Assembly: GCA_934464775.1 (NCBI GenBank)
Contig: CAKSKG010000005.1
Coordinates: 62,001 to 126,000, forward strand
Source of the DNA: an uncultured Oscillospiraceae bacterium
GTDB taxonomy: Bacteria; Bacillota; Clostridia; Oscillospirales; Ruminococcaceae
Direction: 5' to 3'
DNA length: 64,000 nucleotides
Shown here: in pieces, positions 51,915 to 60,366 of the stretch
How positions within the stretch are numbered: position 1 is the stretch's first letter
Layout: the number at the start of each line of letters is the position of its first letter
The notes under the pieces: generated by a model
Seen by the model: only the letters and a program-made list of their open reading frames with translations
Told to the model about the DNA's origin: nothing
Databases searched by the model: none
Made by a program: the position numbers and the translations under genes

Positions 51915-53627
51915 TCAGAAAAGGTAATATTTCTGTGTAAGCGGCAGCTTTTCGGCAGCCTTGCAGGTGATATGCTCACCGTCAACGGTAACATGATAAT
52001 TCTCGGGATCCACCTGTATATCCCCTGTCCTGTCATTGAACCGCATATCCTTTTTGCCGATGCTGCGGCAGTTTTTCACAGGGAGAACTATCCTCTGAAG
52101 TCCGAGACGTTCCTTTATGCCGTTTTCTGCGGCAGCCTTTGATACAAAGCTTATGCAGCAGCGCTTTACCGCAAGTCCGTTTGCGCCGAACATTTTTGTA
52201 TAAACAACAGGCTGCGGAGTGGGGATAGATGCATTTGCGTCTCCCATTTTTGAAGCACAGATAAAGCCGCCCTTGATTATCATTTCGGGCTTAACGCCAA
52301 ACATCGCAGGCTTCCACAGCACCAGATCGGCAAATTTTCCAACCTCCACAGAGCCTACGTAATCGGCAATGCCATGTGTTATTGCGGGATTGATCGTATA
52401 TTTTGAAACGTAGCGCTTTATCCTGAAATTATCGCTGCGATCGCTGTCCTCGGGAAGAGCGCCGCGCTGATCCTTCATTTTTGAAGCGGTCTGCCATGTT
52501 CTTGTAATGACCTCTCCCACACGTCCCATAGCCTGGGAATCGCTGGACATCATGCTGAAAATTCCCATATCGTGGAGCACGTCCTCCGCTGCGATAGTTT
52601 CGGGACGTATTCTTGAATCGGCAAAAGCAACGTCCTCGGGAACCTTGCTGTCAAGGTGGTGACACACCATAAGCATATCAAGATGCTCGTCTATCGTGTT
52701 TACGGTAAAAGGCATTGTGGGATTCGTGGAGGACGGAAGAATATTCGGGAACGCCGCCGCCTTTATGATATCGGGAGCATGGCCGCCTCCTGCGCCCTCG
52801 GTATGATATGTATGGATAGTCCTGCCGTTTATCGCAGCAATGGTATCTTCAACAAATCCGCCCTCATTCAGCGTATCGGTGTGGATAGACACCTGAACGT
52901 CATACTTATCGGCGACGGTAAGCGCCTTGTCGATGACCGAGGGTGTGGCACCCCAGTCCTCATGTATTTTAAGTCCGCAGGCACCTGCCTCCAGCTGTTC
53001 CGTGAGTGTATCGATGCCTGCGCTGTTGCCCTTTCCGAGATAGCCCAAGTTCATGGGATATTCTTCCGACGCTTCAAGCATTTTTTCAATATTGAATCTG
53101 CCCGGAGTGCAGGTGGTCGCATTTGTTCCGTCGGCAGGGCCTGTTCCTCCGCCTATCATTGTGGTGATGCCAGAATAGAGAGCAGTTTCTATCTGGGTGG
53201 GGCTGATAAAATGGATATGGGTATCAATACCGCCTGCGGTAAGGATAAGTCCCTCACCTGCTATTGCCTCGGTGGAAGCTCCGAAAACCAGCGACGGTGT
53301 AACTCCGTCCATAATATCGGGATTTCCCGCCTTGCCTATGCCGCATATCTTTCCGTCCTTTATACCGATATCGGCTTTGTAGATGCCCGTGTAATCAATG
53401 ACCACAACGCTTGTGATAACGGTATCGGGGCATTCGCTGTCAGGTACGGAGCAGGACTGTCCCATGCCGTCACGGAGGGATTTTCCTCCGCCGAACTTAG
53501 CCTCCTCACCGTAAATGCAGTGATCCTTTTCCACTTCGGCAATGAGCGAAGTATCGCCGAGACGTATCCTGTCGCCCGTTGTGGGGCCGTACATATCCGC
53601 ATACTGCTTTCTTGACATTCTGAACAT
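51915..53627 (-). CDS. ureC: urease subunit alpha (catalytic)
   Basis: UreC holds the dinickel site that hydrolyses urea to ammonia and carbamate. Nickel ligands are visible: [12 protein letters not shown] (two His), [15 protein letters not shown] (the carbamylated Lys), [12 protein letters not shown] and [13 protein letters not shown] (His), and the catalytic Asp region in [12 protein letters not shown]. The flap cysteine is in [13 protein letters not shown]. The frame opens earlier, inside ureAB, but ATG 53627 has GGGAGGGTGAG and gives 570 residues, the standard length. All catalytic residues are intact. Confidence 0.98.
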   Translation of the reverse strand: MFRMSRKQYADMYGPTTGDRIRLGDTSLIAEVEKDHCIYGEEAKFGGGKSLRDGMGQSCSVPDSECPDTVITSVVVIDYTGIYKADIGIKDGKICGIGKAGNPDIMDGVTPSLVFGASTEAIAGEGLILTAGGIDTHIHFISPTQIETALYSGITTMIGGGTGPADGTNATTCTPGRFNIEKMLEASEEYPMNLGYLGKGNSAGIDTLTEQLEAGACGLKIHEDWGATPSVIDKALTVADKYDVQVSIHTDTLNEGGFVEDTIAAINGRTIHTYHTEGAGGGHAPDIIKAAAFPNILPSSTNPTMPFTVNTIDEHLDMLMVCHHLDSKVPEDVAFADSRIRPETIAAEDVLHDMGIFSMMSSDSQAMGRVGEVITRTWQTASKMKDQRGALPEDSDRSDNFRIKRYVSKYTINPAITHGIADYVGSVEVGKFADLVLWKPAMFGVKPEMIIKGGFICASKMGDANASIPTPQPVVYTKMFGANGLAVKRCCISFVSKAAAENGIKERLGLQRIVLPVKNCRSIGKKDMRFNDRTGDIQVDPENYHVTVDGEHITCKAAEKLPLTQKYYLF

Positions 53628-53628
53628 T

Positions 53629-54318
53629 TTACTCACCCTCCCCGAACAAAAATCCTTTTTCCTTTGCTTTGGCAACAGCCTTTTCCCTGACCTCGGGATC
53701 GTCCATTCTGCCCTGAACAAGATCGTTGAGTCCGAAGCCCACACGATCTCCGCCTATTGCAATAAGACTTACACGCTTGCTTTCACCGGGTTCAAAGCGC
53801 ACCGCTGTTCCTGCGGGAATATCAAGGCGCATACCGTATGCAGTGCCTCGGTCAAACTGAAGAGCCTTATTGACCTCAAAGAAGTGAAAATGGGAACCCA
53901 CCTGTATAGGTCTGTCGGCAGTATTTGTCACGGTTATTTCGGTGCTTTCCTTTCCCGCATTTATCTCGATCTCGCCGTCCCCGATAAGAAGCTCTCCGGG
54001 AATTATATTATTGTTGGGAACGATAGGCTCGTGAACGGTCACAAGCTTTGTGCCGTCGGGAAATGTGGCTTCAAGCTGTATTTCATGTATCATTTCGGCA
54101 ACGCCGTCCATAACATCATCGCAGGTCAGCAGCTGCTTTCCGATGCTCATAAGCTCGGTGACGGTCTTTCCGTCACGGGCAAGCTCCAGCAGCTCGGAGG
54201 TTATATATGCCACAGCTTCGGGATAATTGAGCTTCAGCCCTCTCGCCCTGCGCTGCTTTGCAAGCTCGCCTGCGGAGTGTATCATCAGTCTTTCCTGTTC
54301 TCTCGGTGTAAGATGCAT
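53629..54318 (-). CDS. ureA: fused urease gamma-beta subunit (UreA-UreB)
   Basis: The N-terminal 100 residues are the gamma subunit ([20 protein letters not shown], with [19 protein letters not shown]). The rest is the beta subunit ([47 protein letters not shown]). Most bacteria encode these separately; a fusion is known in Helicobacter and in some Firmicutes. I start at ATG 54318 because ATG 54327 touches the GAAAGGA site. The stop is one base before the ureC ATG. Length 229. Confidence 0.96.
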   Translation of the reverse strand: MHLTPREQERLMIHSAGELAKQRRARGLKLNYPEAVAYITSELLELARDGKTVTELMSIGKQLLTCDDVMDGVAEMIHEIQLEATFPDGTKLVTVHEPIVPNNNIIPGELLIGDGEIEINAGKESTEITVTNTADRPIQVGSHFHFFEVNKALQFDRGTAYGMRLDIPAGTAVRFEPGESKRVSLIAIGGDRVGFGLNDLVQGRMDDPEVREKAVAKAKEKGFLFGEGE

Positions 54319-54394
54319 TGATCTCATTCCTTTCAGATGATATGCCGAAAATCCGAATGCGAAAAGCAGACGGATCCTCGGATATATTTAGAAC

Positions 54395-54437
54395 CTGTCT
54401 TCACAAGCATATGCGCACACATTTCTTATGAAGACAG
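54395..54437 (-). other. intercistronic hairpin before ureAB
   Basis: CTGTCTTCA and TGAAGACAG form a nine-base perfect stem with a large loop in the 54319-54441 gap. There is no good T run in the direction of transcription. It may be an mRNA processing or stabilising structure between the transport and enzyme parts of the block. Confidence 0.5.
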
Positions 54438-54441
54438 ATTC

Positions 54442-54753
54442 TTATTTGTGTATTATCATTTTCTTTACAACGCCGTCGGGGTCTTTTATCATCACTGTAA
54501 CAAGCCAGATAACAAGTCCCAGTGCAGTGACTGACAGCCCCAGAAAGCCGTCATTTATCATGGTCGGGATATCGGGAACAAAATAATCCGCTCCCATTTC
54601 CATATATTCAACAACTGCGTCAACCAGCCACATCAGCGCCGCTCCCCAATATATACAGCAGAGAGTGCCTACTTTCATTTTCCGTGCCCTGCCGTTCATA
54701 TACCATACGGCAGTTGAGATCACGGCTGCAAAGATCGTGATAAGAAGTGTCAT
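54442..54753 (-). CDS. uncharacterised membrane protein B of the urea block
   Basis: This 103-residue protein has three likely membrane helices (about 2-20, 27-47 and 67-90) and a short basic end. Between helices 2 and 3 lies an acidic loop (VVEYMEMGADYFVPDIP). The start overlaps the stop of the preceding gene (TAATG), so the two are coupled and probably function together. I do not recognise a named family. The position between urtE and ureAB, in the same direction, suggests a role linked to urea or nitrogen use, but nothing in the sequence gives the reaction. Confidence 0.75.
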   Translation of the reverse strand: MTLLITIFAAVISTAVWYMNGRARKMKVGTLCCIYWGAALMWLVDAVVEYMEMGADYFVPDIPTMINDGFLGLSVTALGLVIWLVTVMIKDPDGVVKKMIIHK

Positions 54754-55130
54754 TATTCAATATTCTCCTTTGCCGCTTTCTTTTTGACCGCCGCACCGAT
54801 GCATACGATGCCTGCCCACACGGCAGTCACAAGCACCGCCATTGCGACGCCCGATGTTGCCATTTCATGCAGCATGACCGCTGTTGATCCGGGATCGTTT
54901 GCGGCTGTAAGAAACGGATAAAACGGAACAACTTCTCCGTGCCATACGTGTTCAAACGCAAGCAGCGCAGAACCTCCCCAGAGCAGCTTATTAAGAAGCC
55001 CCAGCTTTTCCGAAAATCTGAACTTAGGTTCCTTTCCCTCACTTTCGGCTTTGCATTCATGAGAATGCATCACCTTTTCCGCTACAGTTGTTACGATCGC
55101 TTCTGTTGTCGGTACAAGAAAACAAGCCAT
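54753..55130 (-). CDS. uncharacterised membrane protein A of the urea block
   Basis: The 125-residue protein begins MACFLVPTTEAIVTTVAEKV and has a charged segment with HSHEC, then two helices (about 47-66 and 90-115). Histidines sit at the membrane edge in AFEHVWHGEVVPF and in MLHEMATSG, which could bind a metal or a proton carrier. It has a strong GGGAGGAATT ribosome site and precedes its partner with an overlapping stop/start. It lies 34 bases after urtE. I recall similar short proteins as hypothetical entries in anaerobic Firmicutes but know no function. Confidence 0.75.
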   Translation of the reverse strand: MACFLVPTTEAIVTTVAEKVMHSHECKAESEGKEPKFRFSEKLGLLNKLLWGGSALLAFEHVWHGEVVPFYPFLTAANDPGSTAVMLHEMATSGVAMAVLVTAVWAGIVCIGAAVKKKAAKENIE

Positions 55131-55164
55131 AAAATAATTCCTCCCTGATAAATTTTTTATATTA

Positions 55165-55857
55165 TTACTCCGTCATAAGACGGCGTATCTCATTATGATC
55201 GTTTTCGTTCTTTTCGCCCTTGAATACGATAGAACCCTTTTCCATTACATATATCTCCTCTGCATTTTCAAGTACAAAGTCAAGATACTGCTCAACAAGC
55301 AGAACGGTAATGCCCTTCCACTCGTTTATCCTGCGTATGGCAGCTCCGATATCCTGAATGATAGACGGCTGGATGCCCTCTGTGGGTTCATCAAGAATAA
55401 TGATCTTCGGGTCGGCTGCCAGTGCCCTTGCAATTGCAAGCTGCTGCTGCTGGCCTCCCGAAAGGTCGCCGCCCTTTCTTTTGGCAAACTTCGGAAGTAT
55501 CGGAAAAAGCTCATAGAGATATTCGGGGACTTTTCCCTTTCCGCCGAGAGGCTGAAGACCAAGCTCGATATTCTCCTGTACTGTCATCTGCGGGAAAATA
55601 TCACGTCCCTGCGGAACATATCCTATGCCGAGCTTAACCCTCTCATAGGTGGGCATTTTGACAATATCCTTTCCGTCGAAGATTATCTTTCCCGACGGCG
55701 TTTTGACAAGTCCCATTATGCTTTTGAGAGTAGTGCTTTTGCCAACGCCGTTTCTTCCGATAAGGCTCACTATTTTTCCTTTCGGGACTTCAAAGGAAAG
55801 ATCGCTTATGACCTTGCTTTCACCGTAGCAGGCATCAATGTGTTCAACTCTGAGCAT
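55165..55857 (-). CDS. urtE: urea ABC transporter ATP-binding protein UrtE
   Basis: This is the second ATPase of the urea importer. Walker A is GRNGVGKSTTLKSI, the signature LSGGQQQQLAIARAL and Walker B IIILDEPTEGIQPSI. The phrase EPTEGIQPSIIQDIG is characteristic of the UrtE/LivF group. Length 230. The ATG overlaps the urtD stop (TAATG). Confidence 0.95.
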   Translation of the reverse strand: MLRVEHIDACYGESKVISDLSFEVPKGKIVSLIGRNGVGKSTTLKSIMGLVKTPSGKIIFDGKDIVKMPTYERVKLGIGYVPQGRDIFPQMTVQENIELGLQPLGGKGKVPEYLYELFPILPKFAKRKGGDLSGGQQQQLAIARALAADPKIIILDEPTEGIQPSIIQDIGAAIRRINEWKGITVLLVEQYLDFVLENAEEIYVMEKGSIVFKGEKNENDHNEIRRLMTE

Positions 55858-56627
55858 TATTTTTCGCCTCCTCTGCCAAGGTAGACCGCCTGAACGGTCT
55901 TATCCGCAAGCACATCGTTTATATTGCCCTCCATAAGTATCTTTCCCTCATGAAGAACAGTGACCGTATCCGCTGCCTGCTTTACAAAGTCCATATCGTG
56001 TTCGATAACGATAACGGTACATTCCTTTTTTATTTCCTTGAGTATCTCACCCGTGCGGAAAGTCTCGGGCTTGCCCATTCCCGCAGCAGGCTCGTCAAGC
56101 ATGATTATCTCGGGCTTCTGCACAAGCTGCATACCGATCTCCAGCCACTGCTTCTGACCGTGAGCAAGGCTGCCTGCACGGACCTCCTTTTTATCAAGAA
56201 GTCCTACCTTTTCAAGCACGCTGTCGATATTTTTCATATCCTCATCGGAGGGACTGCCGAAGATCGAATCCATGATGCCCTTATGCCCTTTAAGCGAAAG
56301 CAGCATATTATCAAGCACCGTAAGGTTTACAAAAACACTTGGGACCTGAAACTTTCTGCCGATACCCTCACGGACTATCTTATATTCCTTCATTCCCGTA
56401 AGACGCATCGGCTCTCTCCCCTCGGGATAATACATGATATTTCCCGAGGTTGGCTTTGTCTTTGCGCATATTATATCGAGAAGAGTTGTTTTTCCCGCAC
56501 CGTTGGGACCTATGAAAAAGTGTATCGTGTGTCTTTTCACATTTGTACGGACATCTGTAAGGGCATAAAACCCGTCAAAGCATACGGAAATATTTTTTAT
56601 TTCAAGTACATTTTCATTGCTCGTCAT
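55857..56627 (-). CDS. urtD: urea ABC transporter ATP-binding protein UrtD
   Basis: This is the first ATPase of the importer. Walker A is GPNGAGKTTLLDI. The signature is the LAHGQKQWLEIGMQL variant typical of UrtD instead of LSGGQ, and Walker B is IIMLDEPAAGM. The length is 256 residues. It is coupled to urtE by overlapping stop and start codons. Confidence 0.95.
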   Translation of the reverse strand: MTSNENVLEIKNISVCFDGFYALTDVRTNVKRHTIHFFIGPNGAGKTTLLDIICAKTKPTSGNIMYYPEGREPMRLTGMKEYKIVREGIGRKFQVPSVFVNLTVLDNMLLSLKGHKGIMDSIFGSPSDEDMKNIDSVLEKVGLLDKKEVRAGSLAHGQKQWLEIGMQLVQKPEIIMLDEPAAGMGKPETFRTGEILKEIKKECTVIVIEHDMDFVKQAADTVTVLHEGKILMEGNINDVLADKTVQAVYLGRGGEK

Positions 56628-56653
56628 ACTTTATGCATTCCTTCCCTTATTTT

Positions 56654-57766
56654 TCAGGCTTCCGCCTCTTTCGGAGCCTCTGCCGCTTTTGCCTTTTTGT
56701 TCTTTCGGGAAGCTATAAGCTCGGGGAGCTGTTCCTTTATAAAGCCCACGATGCCGCCCTTAAAGAAAAGTATAGTGATACAGAATACCGCACCGATAAT
56801 ATACTGCCAGATCTCCACCATTGAGCCTGAGCTGAGGTTGTATTCACAAAGATTGATAAGAAATGCACCGATGACCGCACCGATTATCGTTCCTCTGCCG
56901 CCGATAGCCACCCAGATGACCATTGTTATGGAATAGGATATGGTCATCTGCGAGGGTGTGATGCTTCCGTTGAAATTAACGAAAACAGCGCCTGCAACAG
57001 CTGCGATAACTGCTGATAAAACATATACAAAGGTCTTGTAGCTGCTTACACGGTAGCCCGAAAAATATGTGCGGTTCTCGCCGTCTCTTATGGCGATAAG
57101 GAGCTTTCCGAACTTTCTGCCCACAAGGAATTTGCAGAGAGCATAAACGGCTGCCATTATTGCAAGAGCAACATAGAACAGCAGGAACATATGCCCCTTG
57201 TTTGCATCGCCCTTGATGCTGCCGAATACGGACTTTATCTCCGTGATGCCGACATTTCCGTTGGTATAGGGTGAAAGTGCGATGAAGATCGAATATGCAG
57301 CCCATGTAAGAGCCTGTGAAATGATCGAGAAATAAACGCCCTTGACCCTGCTTTTAAAGATGAAATATCCGATAATGCCCGATACGGCTGCGGGAACAAG
57401 TATCACCATGATAAGCGATATCGGAAGATTAAGAAACGGCTTCCATACCGCAGGAAGTTCCGTAAGACCTCCCGTATGCATAAAATCGGTTATCTTTCCG
57501 CCTGTGCTTTGCAGTTTAAGATACATTGCCATTGCATATCCGCCGAGAGCAAAATAAAGACCGTGGCCCAGACTGAGAATGCCCGTATAGCCCCATATCA
57601 TATCTATTCCCATTGCGGCTATGGCAAAGGCTGTGCATTTGCCGAGAAACAAGACCGTGGAGCTGTTCATAAGCCCTGCGGAATACAGCAGCGGCATCAC
57701 CGCCAGCACCACAACGATAAGGGCAAAACAGATATTTGAACCCTGTTTTTTTATAAGCTTGTTCAT
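56654..57766 (-). CDS. urtC: urea ABC transporter permease UrtC
   Basis: This is a 370-residue branched-chain-type permease with about ten hydrophobic segments. Family landmarks are GMDIWGYTGILSLGHG-like MIWGYTGILSLGHGLYFALGG, then AIRDGENRTYFSGYRVSSYK and VWVAIGGRGTIIGAVIGAFL. The C-terminal 30 residues are charged and Ala/Lys/Glu rich. It is 26 bases upstream of urtD and directly follows urtB. Confidence 0.95.
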   Translation of the reverse strand: MNKLIKKQGSNICFALIVVVLAVMPLLYSAGLMNSSTVLFLGKCTAFAIAAMGIDMIWGYTGILSLGHGLYFALGGYAMAMYLKLQSTGGKITDFMHTGGLTELPAVWKPFLNLPISLIMVILVPAAVSGIIGYFIFKSRVKGVYFSIISQALTWAAYSIFIALSPYTNGNVGITEIKSVFGSIKGDANKGHMFLLFYVALAIMAAVYALCKFLVGRKFGKLLIAIRDGENRTYFSGYRVSSYKTFVYVLSAVIAAVAGAVFVNFNGSITPSQMTISYSITMVIWVAIGGRGTIIGAVIGAFLINLCEYNLSSGSMVEIWQYIIGAVFCITILFFKGGIVGFIKEQLPELIASRKNKKAKAAEAPKEAEA

Positions 57767-57783
57767 GATCCATTCTCCTTTGG

Positions 57784-58689
57784 TTATTCGTCAAGGTTTC
57801 TGCTCTTGATAACAAACAGACCCTGGGGACGCTTCTGAAGAAATACTATAACTATAAGAAGCACGATAGCCTTCGCAATTGTGGAAGAGGTGTAATTTTC
57901 GGTGAAAATGCTTGCGGAACCGATTATGGTTGAACCGAGCACCGTTCCTGCCAGCTTTCCTACGCCGCCGAGAACGACCGCCATAAACGAGTTTACGATA
58001 TAGCTCTGACCGACTGTGGAATCTATCGAACCGAGAAGTGCCACGGAACAGCCTGCAATGCCTGCAAGTCCCGAACCGAGGGCAAAAGTGATGTTATCTA
58101 CCTTGCGTGAGTTTATGCCCATGCACTGAGCCATGGGTCTGTTCTGCATTACCGCTCTCATCTGCTTGCCGAAATTCGACTTGTACATTATCACCCATAC
58201 GATGAGCAGGCAAAGCAGCACCATAAACATAATGAATATCCTGTTGTACGAAAAAGTGCAGCCGCCTACCGTTACGCCGCCCTGGAGAAACGAGGGGGCA
58301 ACAACGTTGACGCCCTGTGTTCCGAAAATGCTTCGTGCCGCCTGCTGGAGAATAAGGCTTATTCCCCATGTTGCAAGAAGACTGTCTATCTCTCTGCCGT
58401 AAAGCCTTGAGATAACGAATCTTTCAAGCAGGCTTCCCAGCAGGAACGCCGTTCCGAATGCCACCGGGATAGATACGATATAATAAATATCCCTTACGCT
58501 TTCGGGAAAAACAGCGGTAAATATCTGCTGTGTAACGTATGTCATGTAAGCGCCGATCATAACAAATTCGCCGTGCGCCATATTGATGACTCTCATAAGT
58601 CCGAAGGTTATCGCAAGACCGATTGAGGTCAGCAGGATTATCGAACTGAGACTGAGTCCGTTAAACAATGTTGATATGAACTGCACCAT
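57784..58689 (-). CDS. urtB: urea ABC transporter permease UrtB
   Basis: This is the second membrane subunit of the importer, 301 residues. Landmarks are IGLAITFGLMRVINMAHGEFVMIGAY, RFVISRLYGREIDSLLATWG, ACSIFGTQGV-type RSIFGTQGVNV and VLGGVGKLAGTVLGS. The frame opens earlier, but ATG 58689 has a GAAAGGA site and gives the standard N terminus MVQFISTLFNGLS. Confidence 0.95.
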   Translation of the reverse strand: MVQFISTLFNGLSLSSIILLTSIGLAITFGLMRVINMAHGEFVMIGAYMTYVTQQIFTAVFPESVRDIYYIVSIPVAFGTAFLLGSLLERFVISRLYGREIDSLLATWGISLILQQAARSIFGTQGVNVVAPSFLQGGVTVGGCTFSYNRIFIMFMVLLCLLIVWVIMYKSNFGKQMRAVMQNRPMAQCMGINSRKVDNITFALGSGLAGIAGCSVALLGSIDSTVGQSYIVNSFMAVVLGGVGKLAGTVLGSTIIGSASIFTENYTSSTIAKAIVLLIVIVFLQKRPQGLFVIKSRNLDE

Positions 58690-58730
58690 ACAGATCGTCC
58701 TTTCACGGGAGAATATCATTTTAAACTTTT

Positions 58731-58765
58731 GGACCTGTCCGCACCGATAATATGCGGACAGGTCC
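58731..58765 (-). other. strong intercistronic hairpin between urtA and urtB
   Basis: GGACCTGTCCGCA and TGCGGACAGGTCC form a 13-base perfect stem 43 bases after the urtA stop. No T run follows in the minus direction, so it is probably not a simple terminator. It may stabilise the urtA message end so that more binding protein than permease is made. Confidence 0.75.
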
Positions 58766-58807
58766 CAAGCACCGTGATCCATTCACGGCTGTCCGGAATT
58801 TCCGAAC

Positions 58808-60082
58808 TTATTCGATAGGCTGAATGCCTGCTTCAACTGCCCAGTCATATGTAGTAAGATACGGGTCGGGATCAACAGCCTCGGGTGTTGAATATACCTC
58901 GTAGATAAGTCCGTCATCTCTGATCTCACCGATCCTTACAGGCTTTGTAAGGTGCTGGTTCGTACCGTTGATAGTTACCTTGCCCTCGGGAGCGTCAAAG
59001 GAGATATCGCCGCCTGCGATTGCTGCCTTTACATCATCGACTGCAAAGCTTCCTGCCTTTTCGCAGGCTGCCTTCCAGAGATAAACCGCATCATATGCAG
59101 CTTCGGCAGGATCGGAGGTTACTCTTGATTCGCCGTACTTTGCCTTATATGCTGCAACGAAAGCCTCGTTTTCGGGTGTTTCCGTTGTTTCGTAATAGTT
59201 CCATGATACCATATGTCCCTTGAGGATATCGGCACCGATAGTTGCTACCTCTTCCTCTGCGATGGAGAAGGACATTGTGGGATATTCGGCGCTTGTATAG
59301 TTCTTTTCGGACATCTGCTTGAAGAAGGATACATTGCCTGTACCGTTGAGAGTATTGATGATGATCTCAGGCTGTGCTGCCTCGATCTTGGAAATGATAG
59401 CCGCAAAATCGGTCTGATCCATATCGGCATATTCCTCACCGACGATCTCGCCGCCTGCCGCATTTACCTGAGCTGTGATGATCATGTTTGCCGTTCTGGG
59501 GAATACATAGTCGGAACCCAGAAGGAAGAATTTCTTGTAGCCCTTTTCAAGAAGATATTCGATAGCGGGAACGATCTGCTGATTGGGTGCAGCACCTGTG
59601 TAAACGATGTTGGGAGACTGCTCCATGCCCTCATACTGAACGGGGTACCAAAGCAGCGCATTGTAATCCTCGAACACGGGCTTTACAGCCTTTCTTGAAG
59701 AAGAAGTCCAGCAGCCGAATACCGTTGCGACCTTTTCACTGTCCACCAGCTTTTCAGCCTTTGTTGCAAAGGTGGAAGGCTCGGAAGCTCCGTCCTCCTC
59801 AACGTAAACGATCTGCTTTCCGAGAACGCCGCCCGCTTCATTGATCTCATCAATAGCAAGCACTTCCGCATCTCTTACTGCCTTTTCACTGATAGCCATT
59901 GAGCCTGTCAGCGAATGAAGAAGTCCTACCTTTACGGTGTCCTCTCCGTCCGAAGCGGAAGCCGACGTGCCGGAAGCTGAACCCGCATCGGCTGCCTCGC
60001 TGCCGCAGGCTGTCATTGTCAGCGCCAGCATTGCGGCGGAAGCCATAAGAGCTGCGACCTTTGTGAAACTGAACTTTCTCAT
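58808..60082 (-). CDS. urtA: urea ABC transporter substrate-binding lipoprotein UrtA
   Basis: The signal ends in TMTAC, a lipobox, followed by a Ser/Ala-rich linker, so it is anchored outside the membrane. The binding domain begins VKVGLLHSLTGSMAISE. It has the UrtA phrases FGCWTSSSRKAVKPVFE, LLWYPVQYEGMEQSPNI and GAAPNQQIVPAIEYLL, which separate it from Liv amino-acid binding proteins. Length 424. It is the first gene of the urea block, preceded by an AGAGGAAA site and, 47 bases upstream, by an intrinsic terminator. Confidence 0.97.
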   Translation of the reverse strand: MRKFSFTKVAALMASAAMLALTMTACGSEAADAGSASGTSASASDGEDTVKVGLLHSLTGSMAISEKAVRDAEVLAIDEINEAGGVLGKQIVYVEEDGASEPSTFATKAEKLVDSEKVATVFGCWTSSSRKAVKPVFEDYNALLWYPVQYEGMEQSPNIVYTGAAPNQQIVPAIEYLLEKGYKKFFLLGSDYVFPRTANMIITAQVNAAGGEIVGEEYADMDQTDFAAIISKIEAAQPEIIINTLNGTGNVSFFKQMSEKNYTSAEYPTMSFSIAEEEVATIGADILKGHMVSWNYYETTETPENEAFVAAYKAKYGESRVTSDPAEAAYDAVYLWKAACEKAGSFAVDDVKAAIAGGDISFDAPEGKVTINGTNQHLTKPVRIGEIRDDGLIYEVYSTPEAVDPDPYLTTYDWAVEAGIQPIE

Positions 60083-60128
60083 AAAATTTCCTCTTTTCCT
60101 TTTGATTTTTCCCTTTGGGAGTTTTCAC

Positions 60129-60172
60129 AAAAAAATAAAGCCGACGCAGGATCGCATTTGATCCGCATCGGC
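60129..60172 (-). terminator. intrinsic terminator just upstream of urtA
   Basis: On the minus strand GCCGATGCGGATC pairs with GATCCTGCGTCGGC (one bulge, one G-U) and is followed by TTTATTTTTTT. It is 47 bases ahead of the urtA start. It was probably the terminator of the cytidylate-kinase-like gene before element copy D landed between them. Any urtA transcript starting further upstream must read through it. Confidence 0.85.
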
Positions 60173-60194
60173 TCCATTGCCGTAAAATATTAAA

Positions 60195-60366
60195 GGTCGC
60201 CTCTAAAAACCATAGTGCCTCAGATGCGCAGTCAGATTTTTCGTCAGATTGTATAGAAATTTCGCAGGCATACTGCCGTATGTCAAGAAATTTATGTGCA
60301 AGATGACGGAAAATCTGCAAGCAGATGAGGTACTAAGGCTTTAGCCGGTGGTTTTTAGAGGTGACC
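60195..60366 (+). repeat. 172-bp MITE-like element, copy D
   Basis: It is identical to copy A and flanked by TAAA on both sides. It sits in the 3' end of the cytidylate-kinase-like gene: the last base of the element is the third base of that gene's TAG stop (minus strand). Before insertion the stop would have been TAA. Confidence 0.92.

Noticed and set aside
54328..54441. Additional promoter for ureAB
   Set aside because: No -35/-10 pair with acceptable spacing was found on the minus strand; only a hairpin is visible.
60083..60194. Glutamine- or FMN-type riboswitch ahead of urtA
   Set aside because: Apart from the terminator hairpin no conserved riboswitch blocks are present.
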